Notes: generated by a model not told the origin, from the letters alone. A DNA stretch of 64,000 nucleotides from JAHTBL01 sp038532735 (GCA_038532735.1 JBCBAC010000001.1:434001-498000), one strand, 5' to 3'. Shown: positions 18,017-27,092, counted from the stretch's first letter. Program-made: numbers and translations.

Positions 18017-18085
18017 AGTAGCTCCCATAATCAGATTCCTGATAAAATTAATCGGATACCGAATTTCAGGGGGGATGCAAGTAGA

Positions 18086-18102
18086 CTGACTGAAATAGTC
18101 AG
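18086..18102 (-). promoter_or_regulatory. Iron-responsive box-like palindrome
   Basis: CTGACTGAAATAGTCAG has perfect 6-bp arms (CTGACT/AGTCAG) around 5 bp and sits 70-86 bp upstream of the ferric-binding-protein ATG. Rhodobacterales iron genes carry a palindromic 'Iron-Rhodo-box' attributed to IscR, and this site resembles it in form. The match to that consensus is from memory and needs checking. Confidence 0.5.
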
Positions 18103-18227
18103 AAATAATTGCCCTTGAAAATCAACATGTCACTTCTAAGGCTTGCTGAAAAAATAGGCGTTTTGCTCGGAATTGAACAAAACCAAGGGATTTGCGTTGA
18201 GTTTTGACATGCTGAAAGTGCAGGCTG

Positions 18228-19652
18228 GTGCGTATGCAAGATTTTTTTGACGAAATGAACGGTGCAGGGGACGCGGTCAGGACGCCCTACGCGCAATTCA
18301 ACGACTGGTTTGCAGCGGAGGATCTGGCGGGGCTGCGTGCCAAGCAACGCGAAGCCGAAGACGTGTTCCGCCTAATGGGTATCACTTTCAACGTCTATGG
18401 CCGCAGCGAGGCCGAAGAACGTCTGATCCCCTTCGACATCATCCCACGCATTATCTCTGCGCGCGAGTGGCAAAAGCTGTCGCGCGGGATTGAACAGCGG
18501 GTCCGGGCGATCAACGCTTTTCTGCATGACATCTATCACCGGCAAGAGATCATCCGCGCGGGCCGCATCCCGAAAGAGATGATCGCCCGGAATGACGCGT
18601 TCCTGCCCCAGATGATTGGCGTCACGCCGCCCGGTGGCATCTATACGCATATCGTCGGCACCGATTTGGTACGCACCGGCGATGATGAGTTCTATGTGCT
18701 GGAGGATAACGCCCGCACGCCGTCCGGTGTCAGCTATATGCTGGAGAACCGCGAGACGATGCTGCAGATGTTTCCAGAGCTTTTCAGCCAGAACCGCGTG
18801 CGTGCCGTCTCGGGCTATCCGCGGGCGTTGCAACGCTCGCTCGCGGCCTGTGCGCCGCCGATGTGTAACGGGCCGCCCTGCGTCGCGGTGCTGACGCCGG
18901 GCATTCATAACTCGGCTTATTACGAGCACTCGTTTCTGGCGGACAAGATGGGGGTCGAGCTGGTCGAGGGCCATGACCTGCGCGTGGTCGATGGGCGCAT
19001 CGCGATGCGTACGACGCAAGGGTATCACCCGATTGATGTGCTCTATCGTCGGGTCGATGACGATTTTCTGGACCCGCTGAATTTCAAGCCTGAAAGCGCG
19101 CTGGGCGTCCCGGGGATCATGGATGTCTACCGTGCGGGTGGCATTACGATTGCCAACGCACCCGGCACAGGGATCGCAGATGACAAGGCGATCTACAGCT
19201 ATATTCCGGAGATTGTGGAGTTCTATACGGGCGAAAAGGCCATTCTGAAAAATGTGCCGACTTGGCGCTGCTCGGATGAGGAATCGCTCAAATACGTGCT
19301 CGATAACCTGAGCGATCTTGTGGTGAAGGAGGTTCACGGCTCTGGCGGGTATGGCATGCTGATCGGGCCGACGGCGACCAAGAAAGACCTGCGCGCGTTT
19401 GAGAAGAAGCTGCGCGCGCGTCCGGGCAATTACATCGCGCAGCCGACCTTATCGCTGTCGACGGTGCCGATTTTCACCCGCGAGGGGCTGGCCCCACGCC
19501 ATGTAGATCTGCGACCCTTCGTGCTGGTCTCCCCCGACAAGATCGACATCACCCCCGGTGGGCTGACGCGGGTTGCGTTGCAGAAAGGATCGCTCGTCGT
19601 GAACTCGTCTCAGGGTGGCGGCACCAAGGACACTTGGGTGCTGGAGGACTGA
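18228..19652 (+). CDS. Circularly permuted ATP-grasp protein of the Anbu operon
   Basis: This 474-aa protein belongs to the COG2308 (DUF404/DUF407) circularly permuted ATP-grasp family. Nucleotide-binding and catalytic regions appear as FYVLEDNARTPSGVSYMLENR near residue 160, KEVHGSGGYGMLIGP near 370 and NSSQGGGTKDTWVLED at the C-terminus. Such enzymes join a carboxylate to an amine using ATP. In the conserved Anbu operon a peptide-ligase role has been proposed, but the substrate is unknown. The alpha-E gene follows 4 bp after the stop. Confidence 0.9.
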   Translation: MRMQDFFDEMNGAGDAVRTPYAQFNDWFAAEDLAGLRAKQREAEDVFRLMGITFNVYGRSEAEERLIPFDIIPRIISAREWQKLSRGIEQRVRAINAFLHDIYHRQEIIRAGRIPKEMIARNDAFLPQMIGVTPPGGIYTHIVGTDLVRTGDDEFYVLEDNARTPSGVSYMLENRETMLQMFPELFSQNRVRAVSGYPRALQRSLAACAPPMCNGPPCVAVLTPGIHNSAYYEHSFLADKMGVELVEGHDLRVVDGRIAMRTTQGYHPIDVLYRRVDDDFLDPLNFKPESALGVPGIMDVYRAGGITIANAPGTGIADDKAIYSYIPEIVEFYTGEKAILKNVPTWRCSDEESLKYVLDNLSDLVVKEVHGSGGYGMLIGPTATKKDLRAFEKKLRARPGNYIAQPTLSLSTVPIFTREGLAPRHVDLRPFVLVSPDKIDITPGGLTRVALQKGSLVVNSSQGGGTKDTWVLED

Positions 19653-19656
19653 GGCG

Positions 19657-20598
19657 ATGTTAGGCAAAACCGCAAACGGTCTTTTCTGGATGTTCCGCTT
19701 GCTGGAGCGGTCCGAGAATACCGCACGTATGATCGAAACCGGTCAACGTATCGCATTAACGCGCGCCGAGGCCAGCGATGACGAATGGGCGTCGATCCTC
19801 CAGGCGGCGGCGGTCAGTCAGGGTTATCACGAGAAATTCGATGAGGTCGTGCGCGACAAGGCCATCGACTGGATGTTGCGCGACAAGGACAACCCGTCCT
19901 CGGTTCGATCTGTCATCGGCACCGCGCGCAACAATGCGCGGATGGTGCGCACCGCGTTGACCAACGAAGTGTGGGAGGCGGTAAATTCCTGCTACATCCG
20001 TTTGAACGAAGTGCTGGCGCGCAAGGTCCCCGAACGGGACCTGCCCAAGGTTCTTGAAATCATTCGCCAGCGCAGTGCGTTTGTGCGGGGCTGTACCCAT
20101 GGCACGATGATGCGCAATGACGTCTATGATTTCGCGCGGCTTGGCACGTTTATCGAACGCGCCGACAACACGGCCCGTATTCTGGATGTAAAATATTATG
20201 TGCTACTGCCCTCTGCCATGGCGGTGGGGTCAAGTCTGGATAACGTGCAGTGGGAGACGATCTTGCGATCGGTCAGTGCGCAAGGCGGGTATCGCATGAC
20301 GCATGGGCACAAAGTGAACCCCCGCGCGATTGCCCAGTTCCTGATCCTTGATCCGCGCATGCCGCGCAGCCTGTTTTTCTGCACCGGCAAGCTGCGGGAC
20401 AATCTGGGCTATCTGGCCTCTGATTACGGGGTCAAGCAGCCCAGCAACCAGATGGTCGATGATCTGTGCCGCCGATTTATGTCGCACGATATCGAAGCGA
20501 TCTTTGACTACGGTCTGCATGAATATATTCAGGACGTGATTGGCAATTTGGGCGGGCTGAGCCGTCAGATCGAAGTTGATTACAGGTTTTACGAATAA
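19657..20598 (+). CDS. Alpha-E domain protein of the Anbu operon
   Basis: This protein of about 313 aa is of the COG2307/DUF403 'alpha-E' family, all-helical with no known catalytic activity. Typical sequence is LFWMFRLLERSENTARMIE at the N-terminus and RLGTFIERADNTARILDVKYY in the middle. The ATG is preceded by GGAGGACTGAGGCG, and the preceding stop is 4 bp away. It almost always occurs beside the permuted ATP-grasp protein and is thought to act with it. The next gene starts 3 bp after its stop. Confidence 0.9.
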   Translation: MLGKTANGLFWMFRLLERSENTARMIETGQRIALTRAEASDDEWASILQAAAVSQGYHEKFDEVVRDKAIDWMLRDKDNPSSVRSVIGTARNNARMVRTALTNEVWEAVNSCYIRLNEVLARKVPERDLPKVLEIIRQRSAFVRGCTHGTMMRNDVYDFARLGTFIERADNTARILDVKYYVLLPSAMAVGSSLDNVQWETILRSVSAQGGYRMTHGHKVNPRAIAQFLILDPRMPRSLFFCTGKLRDNLGYLASDYGVKQPSNQMVDDLCRRFMSHDIEAIFDYGLHEYIQDVIGNLGGLSRQIEVDYRFYE

Positions 20599-20601
20599 GC
20601 C

Positions 20602-21402
20602 ATGCGCCTGAAAATCTCTCACACCACCCGCTATGACTACGACGCACCTGTCCCGTTTGGTTTGCAGCAATTGCGAAAGACCCCGAAGTCGACACGGGCG
20701 CAGTCGGTGCTGAATTGGCAAACGAGCATCGAGGGCGGCTCAAAGCAGCTGAGCTTTGAGGACTTTCATCGCAACACGACCGAGCTTGTCAGCTTTGATG
20801 CGGGCACCACCAGCCTTGTGATCCGCTCGGAAGGTGAAGTGCAGATGAACGACACGGCCGGCGTCGTCGGGCCGCATCAAGGCTTTACGCCGCTTTGGTT
20901 GTTCCTGCGCGCCACGCCGCAAACGCAAATCGGCAGCGGCGTGCGCCAGATTGCGCGGGCAGCCGAAGGCGGCAGTGATTTGCAGCGGCTCCACGATCTG
21001 TCAGCGCGGGTGCGTGAAGCGGTCACATATGAGGTCGGCGCGTCAGAGCCGACCTGGACCGCCGAAGACGCCATCGCCGCGGCACGAGGTGTCTGTCAGG
21101 ATCACACGCATGTCTTTGTCGCCTGCGCCCGGCATCTGGGGTTCCCGGCGCGTTATGTGTCGGGCTATCTGATGATGAATGACCGCGTCGATCAGGATGC
21201 CACCCATGCCTGGGCCGAAGCCCATGTCGACGGGCTCGGCTGGGTCGGTTTTGACGTATCGAACGCGATTTCGCCTGATATGCGCTATGTACGCGTGGCG
21301 ACGGGCCTCGATTATGCAGAGGCCGCCCCGGTGTCGGGACGTCATTACGGGAGTGCTGGCGAAACCCTATCGGTGTCGGTAGAGGTTATGCAGCAACAAT
21401 AA
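20602..21402 (+). CDS. Transglutaminase-like cysteine protease family protein of the Anbu operon
   Basis: This 266-aa protein has the bacterial transglutaminase N-terminal beta domain (MRLKISHTTRYDYDAPV) followed by a transglutaminase-like core. The catalytic triad is visible: Cys165 in ARGVCQDHTH, His202 in ATHAWAEAHV and Asp218 in WVGFDVSNAI. Such proteins hydrolyse or exchange amide bonds. In this operon it may process the product of the ATP-grasp enzyme, which is inference from gene association. It is third of four tightly spaced genes. Confidence 0.92.
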   Translation: MRLKISHTTRYDYDAPVPFGLQQLRKTPKSTRAQSVLNWQTSIEGGSKQLSFEDFHRNTTELVSFDAGTTSLVIRSEGEVQMNDTAGVVGPHQGFTPLWLFLRATPQTQIGSGVRQIARAAEGGSDLQRLHDLSARVREAVTYEVGASEPTWTAEDAIAAARGVCQDHTHVFVACARHLGFPARYVSGYLMMNDRVDQDATHAWAEAHVDGLGWVGFDVSNAISPDMRYVRVATGLDYAEAAPVSGRHYGSAGETLSVSVEVMQQQ

Positions 21403-21424
21403 GAAGCAGGGGCCTGCGGGGACT

Positions 21425-22156
21425 ATGACATATTGCGTCGGCATGAAGCTCAATCGGGGGCTTGTGTTCATGTCGGACACCCGCACCAATGCGGGCGTCG
21501 ACAACATCTCGACCTTTCGGAAGATGCAGACCTGGGAAGTCCCGGGGGAGCGCGTGCTCACGCTGATGAGCGCGGGCAATCTGGCGACCACGCAAGCCGT
21601 AATCAGCCTGCTGGAAGAGCGTAACAAGGCGCCCGATGATCGGTCTTCATCGCTGTTGACCGTGCCGTCGATGTTTCGGGCGGCGCAGCATATTTCGGAG
21701 CTGTTGCACGAAGAGATTGAAGCGCATGCGAATGGCGGGCAGCAGGCCGACAGCACCTTTGATGCCACGCTTATTCTGGGCGGTCAGATCGCGGGCAGTG
21801 CGCCGCGTCTGTTTCTGATTTACCCTGAAGGCAATTTCATTGAAGCGGGGGAAGATACTCCGTTCTTCCAGATTGGTGAGACGAAATATGGTCGCCCGAT
21901 CCTCGTGCGCGCCTATGATCCGGCGATGAGTTTTGAGGCTGCGGTGAAGCTGATGATGGTCAGCTTTGATTCCACGATCAAAGCCAATCTCTCTGTCGGG
22001 GCCCCGCTCGACCTGCATATCTATGAGGAAGGATCGCTGATCGCTGGGCCGCAGCGGCGGATCGAGGCGGATGATCCGTATTTTCAGACGATTTCCAACG
22101 GGTGGAGCGATGCGCTGAATCTCGCCTTCGGCAGTCTGCCGGATTTCGAGCTTTAG
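21425..22156 (+). CDS. Anbu: proteasome-like N-terminal-nucleophile protease
   Basis: This 243-aa protein is of the Anbu (ancestral beta subunit) proteasome-type family. After Met removal the N-terminal nucleophile would be Thr2 (M-TYCVGMKLNRGLVFMSDTRTNAG), and the DTRTNAG and GNLATTQAVISLL regions match proteasome beta-subunit folds. Anbu assembles into rings or helices in reported structures; its substrates remain unclear. It closes the ATP-grasp, alpha-E and transglutaminase operon. Its 3' end overlaps the convergent LysR gene by 4 bp. Confidence 0.93.
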   Translation: MTYCVGMKLNRGLVFMSDTRTNAGVDNISTFRKMQTWEVPGERVLTLMSAGNLATTQAVISLLEERNKAPDDRSSSLLTVPSMFRAAQHISELLHEEIEAHANGGQQADSTFDATLILGGQIAGSAPRLFLIYPEGNFIEAGEDTPFFQIGETKYGRPILVRAYDPAMSFEAAVKLMMVSFDSTIKANLSVGAPLDLHIYEEGSLIAGPQRRIEADDPYFQTISNGWSDALNLAFGSLPDFEL

Positions 22157-23025
22157 GCGTCGTTCAACAGATCTTTCAGCAGTGGGTTGGGGAAGCGGCG
22201 TTCAAGGCGGACGGCGAAGAAGCCTTCGTTTATGCCGAGATCAAAGGGGCTTTCCTGAAGGGTTCCAGTGGCCAGTTCATCACGCACAACGATGGGTGGG
22301 ACCAGCGCAAGGCCGATGTTTTCGCGGGCCAGCAGGCGCAGCATTGCCATATCGTCGACCTCTGCGGCGATCTGTGGTTGTAGTCCCAACCGGTCGGTGA
22401 GCGCATCAAACCCCGTACGGATACTGCTTTCGCGGTTGGGCAGCAGCACCGGCTGGCGTGAGAGCAGATCAGTCAGGTCTTTGGCGCCCTTGAGGCGGTC
22501 GGGCGCGCCCACAAGGCTGACAGGTTGTTCATCCAATCGGTTCACGACGAAATTGGTCAGTGCATCCGCAGGCGGGGCCTGATTGAGCAGAATAATGTCG
22601 AGGTTCAGACTCTCCAAGCCGCGCATCAGCGCTTGTGCGGTGCCAGAGCGTAAGATCACGTCGACATCCTCGCGCCCCAGCAGGGGTCTGAGAAATCCGA
22701 TCTGGAAGTTCCGCGACAAGGTCGCAAGCGCACCGACGCGCAGTGCCTTGCGGGCCGCCCCAGTTTGGTTGAGCGTGCCCAACAACTCCGCGCCCGCGGC
22801 AAAGATCGTGTCCGCATGATCGAGGGCGATGCGCCCCGCCTCTGTCAGATGCAGAGTGCGACCGCGCCGCTCGAACAGTGCATGGCCCAGCCGTTTCTCC
22901 AGCGTTTTGATCTGGGTCGAGAGTGCGGACTGCGATAGGTTCAACCGCTCTGCCGTGCGTGTGAGGTTGCCGTCATGAGCGACAGCCCAGAAATACCGCA
23001 GGTGATTGTAGTTCATCTGATCCAT
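22153..23025 (-). CDS. LysR-family regulator divergent from dabBA
   Basis: This 290-aa LysR-type regulator has a winged HTH at the N-terminus (NYNHLRYFWAVAHDGNLTRTAERLNLSQSALSTQ) and a periplasmic-binding-like effector domain. The N-terminus resembles the NhaR branch. Starts at 23025 and 23016 are both possible. It is transcribed away from dabB across about 105 bp that contains a perfect 20-bp palindrome, the classical arrangement for a LysR protein controlling its neighbour. A role in inorganic-carbon response is inferred only from this placement. Confidence 0.92.
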   Translation of the reverse strand: MDQMNYNHLRYFWAVAHDGNLTRTAERLNLSQSALSTQIKTLEKRLGHALFERRGRTLHLTEAGRIALDHADTIFAAGAELLGTLNQTGAARKALRVGALATLSRNFQIGFLRPLLGREDVDVILRSGTAQALMRGLESLNLDIILLNQAPPADALTNFVVNRLDEQPVSLVGAPDRLKGAKDLTDLLSRQPVLLPNRESSIRTGFDALTDRLGLQPQIAAEVDDMAMLRLLARENIGLALVPPIVVRDELATGTLQESPFDLGINEGFFAVRLERRFPNPLLKDLLNDA

Positions 23026-23044
23026 ATATCTAAAATATAGAACG

Positions 23045-23064
23045 ATACATTAAAAACAATGTAT
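23045..23064. promoter_or_regulatory. Palindrome in the lysR-dabB intergenic region
   Basis: ATACATTAAAAACAATGTAT consists of perfect 7-bp arms (ATACATT/AATGTAT) around AAAAAC. It lies 20-39 bp upstream of the LysR start and 67-86 bp upstream of dabB. A/T-rich dyads of this kind are typical LysR recognition sites. It is the only strong dyad in the gap. Confidence 0.6.
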
Positions 23065-23130
23065 TTAACCTATCTAGATCGGGCCGCTAGGTAACGCCTC
23101 ACGCAGATTTTCTTGAGGAGTCACCCCCCG

Positions 23131-24690
23131 ATGTATCTCTCCCTGCTTCCGCTATTTGCGCCTTTGGCTCTGTTTGCCGCCGCATTTTTCGCGTTCCGGA
23201 ACCCCGGATTGCGCCCAGCTGGCGTGCCGCGCATTGCTGAATTGGCGACGTTGACGGCCCTTGGCCTGTCTGTTCTGAGTGCGTTTGCCCTTTATACTGA
23301 AGGAGCCGGGACAAGCCCGTTGATCGGGATTGCAGGGTTGGGTATTTCGACCAAGCTCGACGTGGTCAGCGTCACGCTTCTGACGCTGGTGTCCTTTGTG
23401 GGCTGGGTCGTTGTCCGGTTCTCGGCCACGTATATGGACGGTGAAGCCCGGCAAGGTGCGTTCACGGGTTGGCTCTGCATGACGCTCGGTACGGTGCTGC
23501 TGCTTGTGCAATCAGGCAATCTTGGTGGCCTCGTGATCGCGTGGATCGCGACGAGTTTCTTTCTGCACAAACTGTTGCTTTTCTATCCCGACCGGCCTGG
23601 CGCACAACGCGCGGCCAAGAAGAAGTCCATCACCGCAAGGCTTGGCGATGTTGCCCTTTTGGGAGCGGCAGTCCTGTTGGTGGCGCATTTCGGCACTGGT
23701 GATATCGCGACGATCCTGGCCGAAGCACGCACGGGCGAGGCGTCTTTCGCACCGATCACGGCAGCGGCGTTGCTGGCGATCGCAGCCCTTCTGAAATCGG
23801 CGCAATTCCCAACGCATGGGTGGCTTACCGAAGTCATGGAAGCGCCGACGCCTGTTTCGGCCACGCTGCACGCAGGCGTGATCAACGCAGGCGGTTTCCT
23901 GTTGATCCGCTTTGCGGACGTAATGCTGATGGCACCGGGCGTCATGGCGCTGCTGGTGATGGTCGGCGGGTTCACAGCACTATTCGGCGGGTTGGTGATG
24001 CTCACACAATCAGCCGTAAAGACATCGCTGGCCTGGTCTACCGTCGCGCAGATGGGGTTCATGATCCTGCAATGCGGTCTGGCGCTGTTCCCCCTGGCGC
24101 TGCTGCATATCGTGGCGCACTCGCTTTACAAGGCGCATGCATTCATGGCGTCGGGCAGCGCGGTGGAGGGTGTCGCCTCCATCCGGCGGCCGGGCCCTGT
24201 TGCGATCCCGAATGGCAAGGCCGTGCTGCGCGCGTTCATCGCGGCACTAGGCATCTATGCTGTGATCGGGCTGGTCTTTGGTTTTGACGGCAAATCCCCG
24301 CAGGCCATTGCGCTGGGCGCGATCCTGATCTTCGGGGTGGCCTATCTGTTGGCGCAGGGTCTGGCCGATGCGGCCCCCCGCGCGCTGACGTTGCGGACCG
24401 CGACCGCAGCCACGGTTGCCTCCGTCAGCTACTTCGCGCTGCAGCGCGGGGCAGAATGGATGACGAAAGACGTCCTGCCCGCAACGCCCGCGCCCGGCCC
24501 GCTGGAATGGGCGCTGATCGTTCTCGCGCTGCTCAGCTTTGGGATGGTCGCGATTGCGCAGGCGATGTTCCCGCTTTGGGCAAGCCATCCTGCGACGGCG
24601 GGGCTGCGCGTGCATCTTTCGAACGGGCTTTACGCCAACGCGGTCTTTGATCGCCTCGTTGCGGGCTACCGCCTGCGGAAAACCTCTTGA
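23131..24690 (+). CDS. dabB: DAB inorganic-carbon accumulation complex, membrane subunit DabB
   Basis: This protein of about 519 aa is a proton-conducting membrane subunit of the NuoL/MrpA (Proton_antipo_M) type with about 13 helices. The Lys-rich antiporter core is recognisable around KSAQFPTHGWLTEVMEAPTPVSATLHAGVINAGGF. The ATG is preceded by GAGGAG with a 10-bp spacer; an upstream in-frame start would add six residues. Placement immediately before the DUF2309 gene identifies it as DabB, which couples cation flux to bicarbonate/CO2 accumulation by DabA. Confidence 0.93.
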   Translation: MYLSLLPLFAPLALFAAAFFAFRNPGLRPAGVPRIAELATLTALGLSVLSAFALYTEGAGTSPLIGIAGLGISTKLDVVSVTLLTLVSFVGWVVVRFSATYMDGEARQGAFTGWLCMTLGTVLLLVQSGNLGGLVIAWIATSFFLHKLLLFYPDRPGAQRAAKKKSITARLGDVALLGAAVLLVAHFGTGDIATILAEARTGEASFAPITAAALLAIAALLKSAQFPTHGWLTEVMEAPTPVSATLHAGVINAGGFLLIRFADVMLMAPGVMALLVMVGGFTALFGGLVMLTQSAVKTSLAWSTVAQMGFMILQCGLALFPLALLHIVAHSLYKAHAFMASGSAVEGVASIRRPGPVAIPNGKAVLRAFIAALGIYAVIGLVFGFDGKSPQAIALGAILIFGVAYLLAQGLADAAPRALTLRTATAATVASVSYFALQRGAEWMTKDVLPATPAPGPLEWALIVLALLSFGMVAIAQAMFPLWASHPATAGLRVHLSNGLYANAVFDRLVAGYRLRKTS

Positions 24691-24707
24691 GGGAAGGGAT
24701 CGGACCT

Positions 24708-27092
24708 ATGTTGATGAAACAGGACAGCACAATTATGACCGATGCTCCGCTGGCGCAGGCCGCCGATGCCGCCACCCGCCAAGTGCCGCCGCTGTGGCCA
24801 CTGGCGACCAGTGTTGCGGTGAACCCGTTTCTTGGCCAAACCGGCGAGCGGTTGGAGATGACAGCCGCACGGTTGGAGCGTGCTGCGGGCATCCGTGTGA
24901 CGCTGCCGCGGCAGGATTATCTGGCAAAAATTCGGTCGGGCGAGATCACCGAGGCCGACATGAAAGCCGCTCTGGACGCGTTTGACGGCAAGAAGCCCGC
25001 GAGTGTCGAAGCACTGCGCAAAGCCGCTTCCCGGCCCGCACCTGCGCCGAAGGCGCTACCCACTGTGGCGGAGCTGGTGCAAGAGGTGACCGGCACCAAC
25101 TGGCCTGAGATTGTCGCTGACCGGATCGGCGTTTGGGCGGCAGGGTATTTCGATCAGGGGCAGGCGCTCTGGCCCGTCGCGCAGCGCAGCAATGCGTTTG
25201 AAGCGTGGCACATGTTTGCCCGCCGGGACTTGACCCCTGAAATCCTTGGTCTTTCCCATTTCGCGCAAACGGTAGAGACGACCTCCCGGACGGCGATGTC
25301 GGCTTTGGAAAGCGCCGCGTTGACGCTGGGTCTGTCCCCGGATGCCGCAGAGAGCTACTTCCACCGGCTGATGACCGATCTGAGCGGTTGGGGCCAAGTC
25401 GGGCGCTACAAGCTGTTCGAGGCGGAATTGCAGGATGGCGAGGACAGCACGGCGACTGATCTGCTGACAGCGCGGATGATCTGGGACGCGGCGCTCTATC
25501 TGCAGCATGAGGGTGAGATTGCGGAGAAGTGGGTGCAGGTTCTCAACGCTTACGCGGAACCAATTGCGCCGACGGAAGAGCATATCATCGACGTTCTGCT
25601 GCAATCGGCGGCGGATCGCGCGGCGGAGCGTACTCTCGTCGCCAAGTTTGCCGGCAATGCTTTGGCCAAGGGCACAGACCGGCCCGCACTACAGGCCGCG
25701 TTCTGTATCGATGTGCGCTCGGAAGTTTTCCGGCGGGCGCTGGAAAGCGTTGATCCAGGGATCGAGACGATTGGCTTTGCGGGCTTCTTTGGCCTCGGCG
25801 TGCAGCATCACAGCTTCGCGTCAGACGTGGCTGAAAATCGGCTGCCGGTTCTGCTGAACCCTGGTGTAAACACGGTGACGACTGATCCGAGTGAGAGCGA
25901 TCTGTCGACGCGGCTTGCGGCACGGGCTGTCCGGGCGTGGGGCCGGTTCAAGCTCGCCGCTGTGTCATCATTTGCATTTGTGGAGGCGGCGGGGCCGATC
26001 TATGCGGGCAAACTTGTCCGCGATACGCTCGGCCTCGCATCGCACGCCAAAAGCGCGGATCCCGCGCCGTCCTTTCCTGAGGCGATGGATTTGGCAACCA
26101 AGATCACCACGGCCAAGACCGTGCTGGGCGCGATGTCGATGACAGAGAATCTTGGGAAGATCGTTTTGCTGGCGGGGCATGGGGCGAATGTCACCAACAA
26201 CCCCCATGAAAGCGCGCTGCATTGCGGTGCCTGCGGCGGCCACTCGGGCGAGGTGAATGCGCGGCTTCTGGCGATCTTGCTGAATGACAGCGACGTGCGC
26301 GCAGGGCTCGCTGACGAAGGGCTGACGATCCCGGAGGATACGGTTTTCATCGCCGGTCTGCATGATACGACGACTGACGGGATGACGCTGTATGATGGCG
26401 ATCTGCCAATGGAGGCGGACCTTGCGCAGCTGCGCGGATGGCTGGCTGCGGCGGCGCGGATCGCAAGGGATGAGCGTGCGGGGCGTCTGCCGCGCGCGAT
26501 GTCGGGCAACGACATCATGGAGCGGAGCCGCAACTGGGCCGAGCTGCGCCCGGAATGGGGTCTTGCGGGTTGTAGTGCGTTTATCGCGGCCCCTCGGCAC
26601 CGGTCAGCCAATCGCGATCTGGGCGGGCGGTCGTTCCTGCACAGCTATGACTGGCAGAAGGACGAGGGCTTCGGCGTGCTGGAGCTGATCCTCACCGCCC
26701 CGGTGGTTGTCGCGAGCTGGATCAGCCTGCAATATTATGGTTCGACCGTTGCGCCGGAGGCGTTTGGCGGCGGCAACAAAGTGCTGCACAACGTGGTGGG
26801 TGGCATTGGTGTCGTCGAAGGCAACGGTGGCCGCTTGCGGGGCGGGTTGCCGATGCAGTCGGTCCATGATGGCGAAAAGATCATGCATGATCCGCTGCGT
26901 CTGTCGGTCGTGATTGAAGCGCCGGCTGAGGCGATCAACGATATCCTCGTCAAGCATGGCGGTGTGAAGGACTTGTTCGATAATGGCTGGCTGACGCTGA
27001 TGGTGATGAACGAGCACGGCCAGATCGCGCAGCGGTATGTCGGTGATTTGACCTGGTCGGAGATCACCATGCCGGAGGCGATGGCCGCTTGA
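24708..27092 (+). CDS. dabA: DAB inorganic-carbon accumulation complex, carbonic-anhydrase-like subunit DabA
   Basis: This protein of about 794 aa (DUF2309/UPF0753) is peripheral to the membrane and partners DabB. The beta-carbonic-anhydrase-like zinc site is visible: Cys333 and Asp335 in AAFCIDVRSEV, His491 in LLAGHGANV and Cys506 in ALHCGACGG. The Cys-x-Asp and His-x14-Cys spacings equal those described for Halothiobacillus DabA. The preferred ATG follows GGGAAGGGA; an in-frame TTG overlapping the dabB stop is an alternative. DabAB is reported to convert CO2 to bicarbonate in one direction, energised through DabB. Confidence 0.95.
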   Translation: MLMKQDSTIMTDAPLAQAADAATRQVPPLWPLATSVAVNPFLGQTGERLEMTAARLERAAGIRVTLPRQDYLAKIRSGEITEADMKAALDAFDGKKPASVEALRKAASRPAPAPKALPTVAELVQEVTGTNWPEIVADRIGVWAAGYFDQGQALWPVAQRSNAFEAWHMFARRDLTPEILGLSHFAQTVETTSRTAMSALESAALTLGLSPDAAESYFHRLMTDLSGWGQVGRYKLFEAELQDGEDSTATDLLTARMIWDAALYLQHEGEIAEKWVQVLNAYAEPIAPTEEHIIDVLLQSAADRAAERTLVAKFAGNALAKGTDRPALQAAFCIDVRSEVFRRALESVDPGIETIGFAGFFGLGVQHHSFASDVAENRLPVLLNPGVNTVTTDPSESDLSTRLAARAVRAWGRFKLAAVSSFAFVEAAGPIYAGKLVRDTLGLASHAKSADPAPSFPEAMDLATKITTAKTVLGAMSMTENLGKIVLLAGHGANVTNNPHESALHCGACGGHSGEVNARLLAILLNDSDVRAGLADEGLTIPEDTVFIAGLHDTTTDGMTLYDGDLPMEADLAQLRGWLAAAARIARDERAGRLPRAMSGNDIMERSRNWAELRPEWGLAGCSAFIAAPRHRSANRDLGGRSFLHSYDWQKDEGFGVLELILTAPVVVASWISLQYYGSTVAPEAFGGGNKVLHNVVGGIGVVEGNGGRLRGGLPMQSVHDGEKIMHDPLRLSVVIEAPAEAINDILVKHGGVKDLFDNGWLTLMVMNEHGQIAQRYVGDLTWSEITMPEAMAA

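Noticed and set aside
16853..18118. 421-codon open frame on the plus strand
   Set aside because: It covers the iron-binding protein gene, its terminator and promoter. The clear signal peptide and family motifs are on the other strand.
18118..18228. Possible riboswitch or leader RNA before the Anbu operon
   Set aside because: The gap has no recognisable conserved RNA motif; it was examined and left as ordinary promoter DNA.
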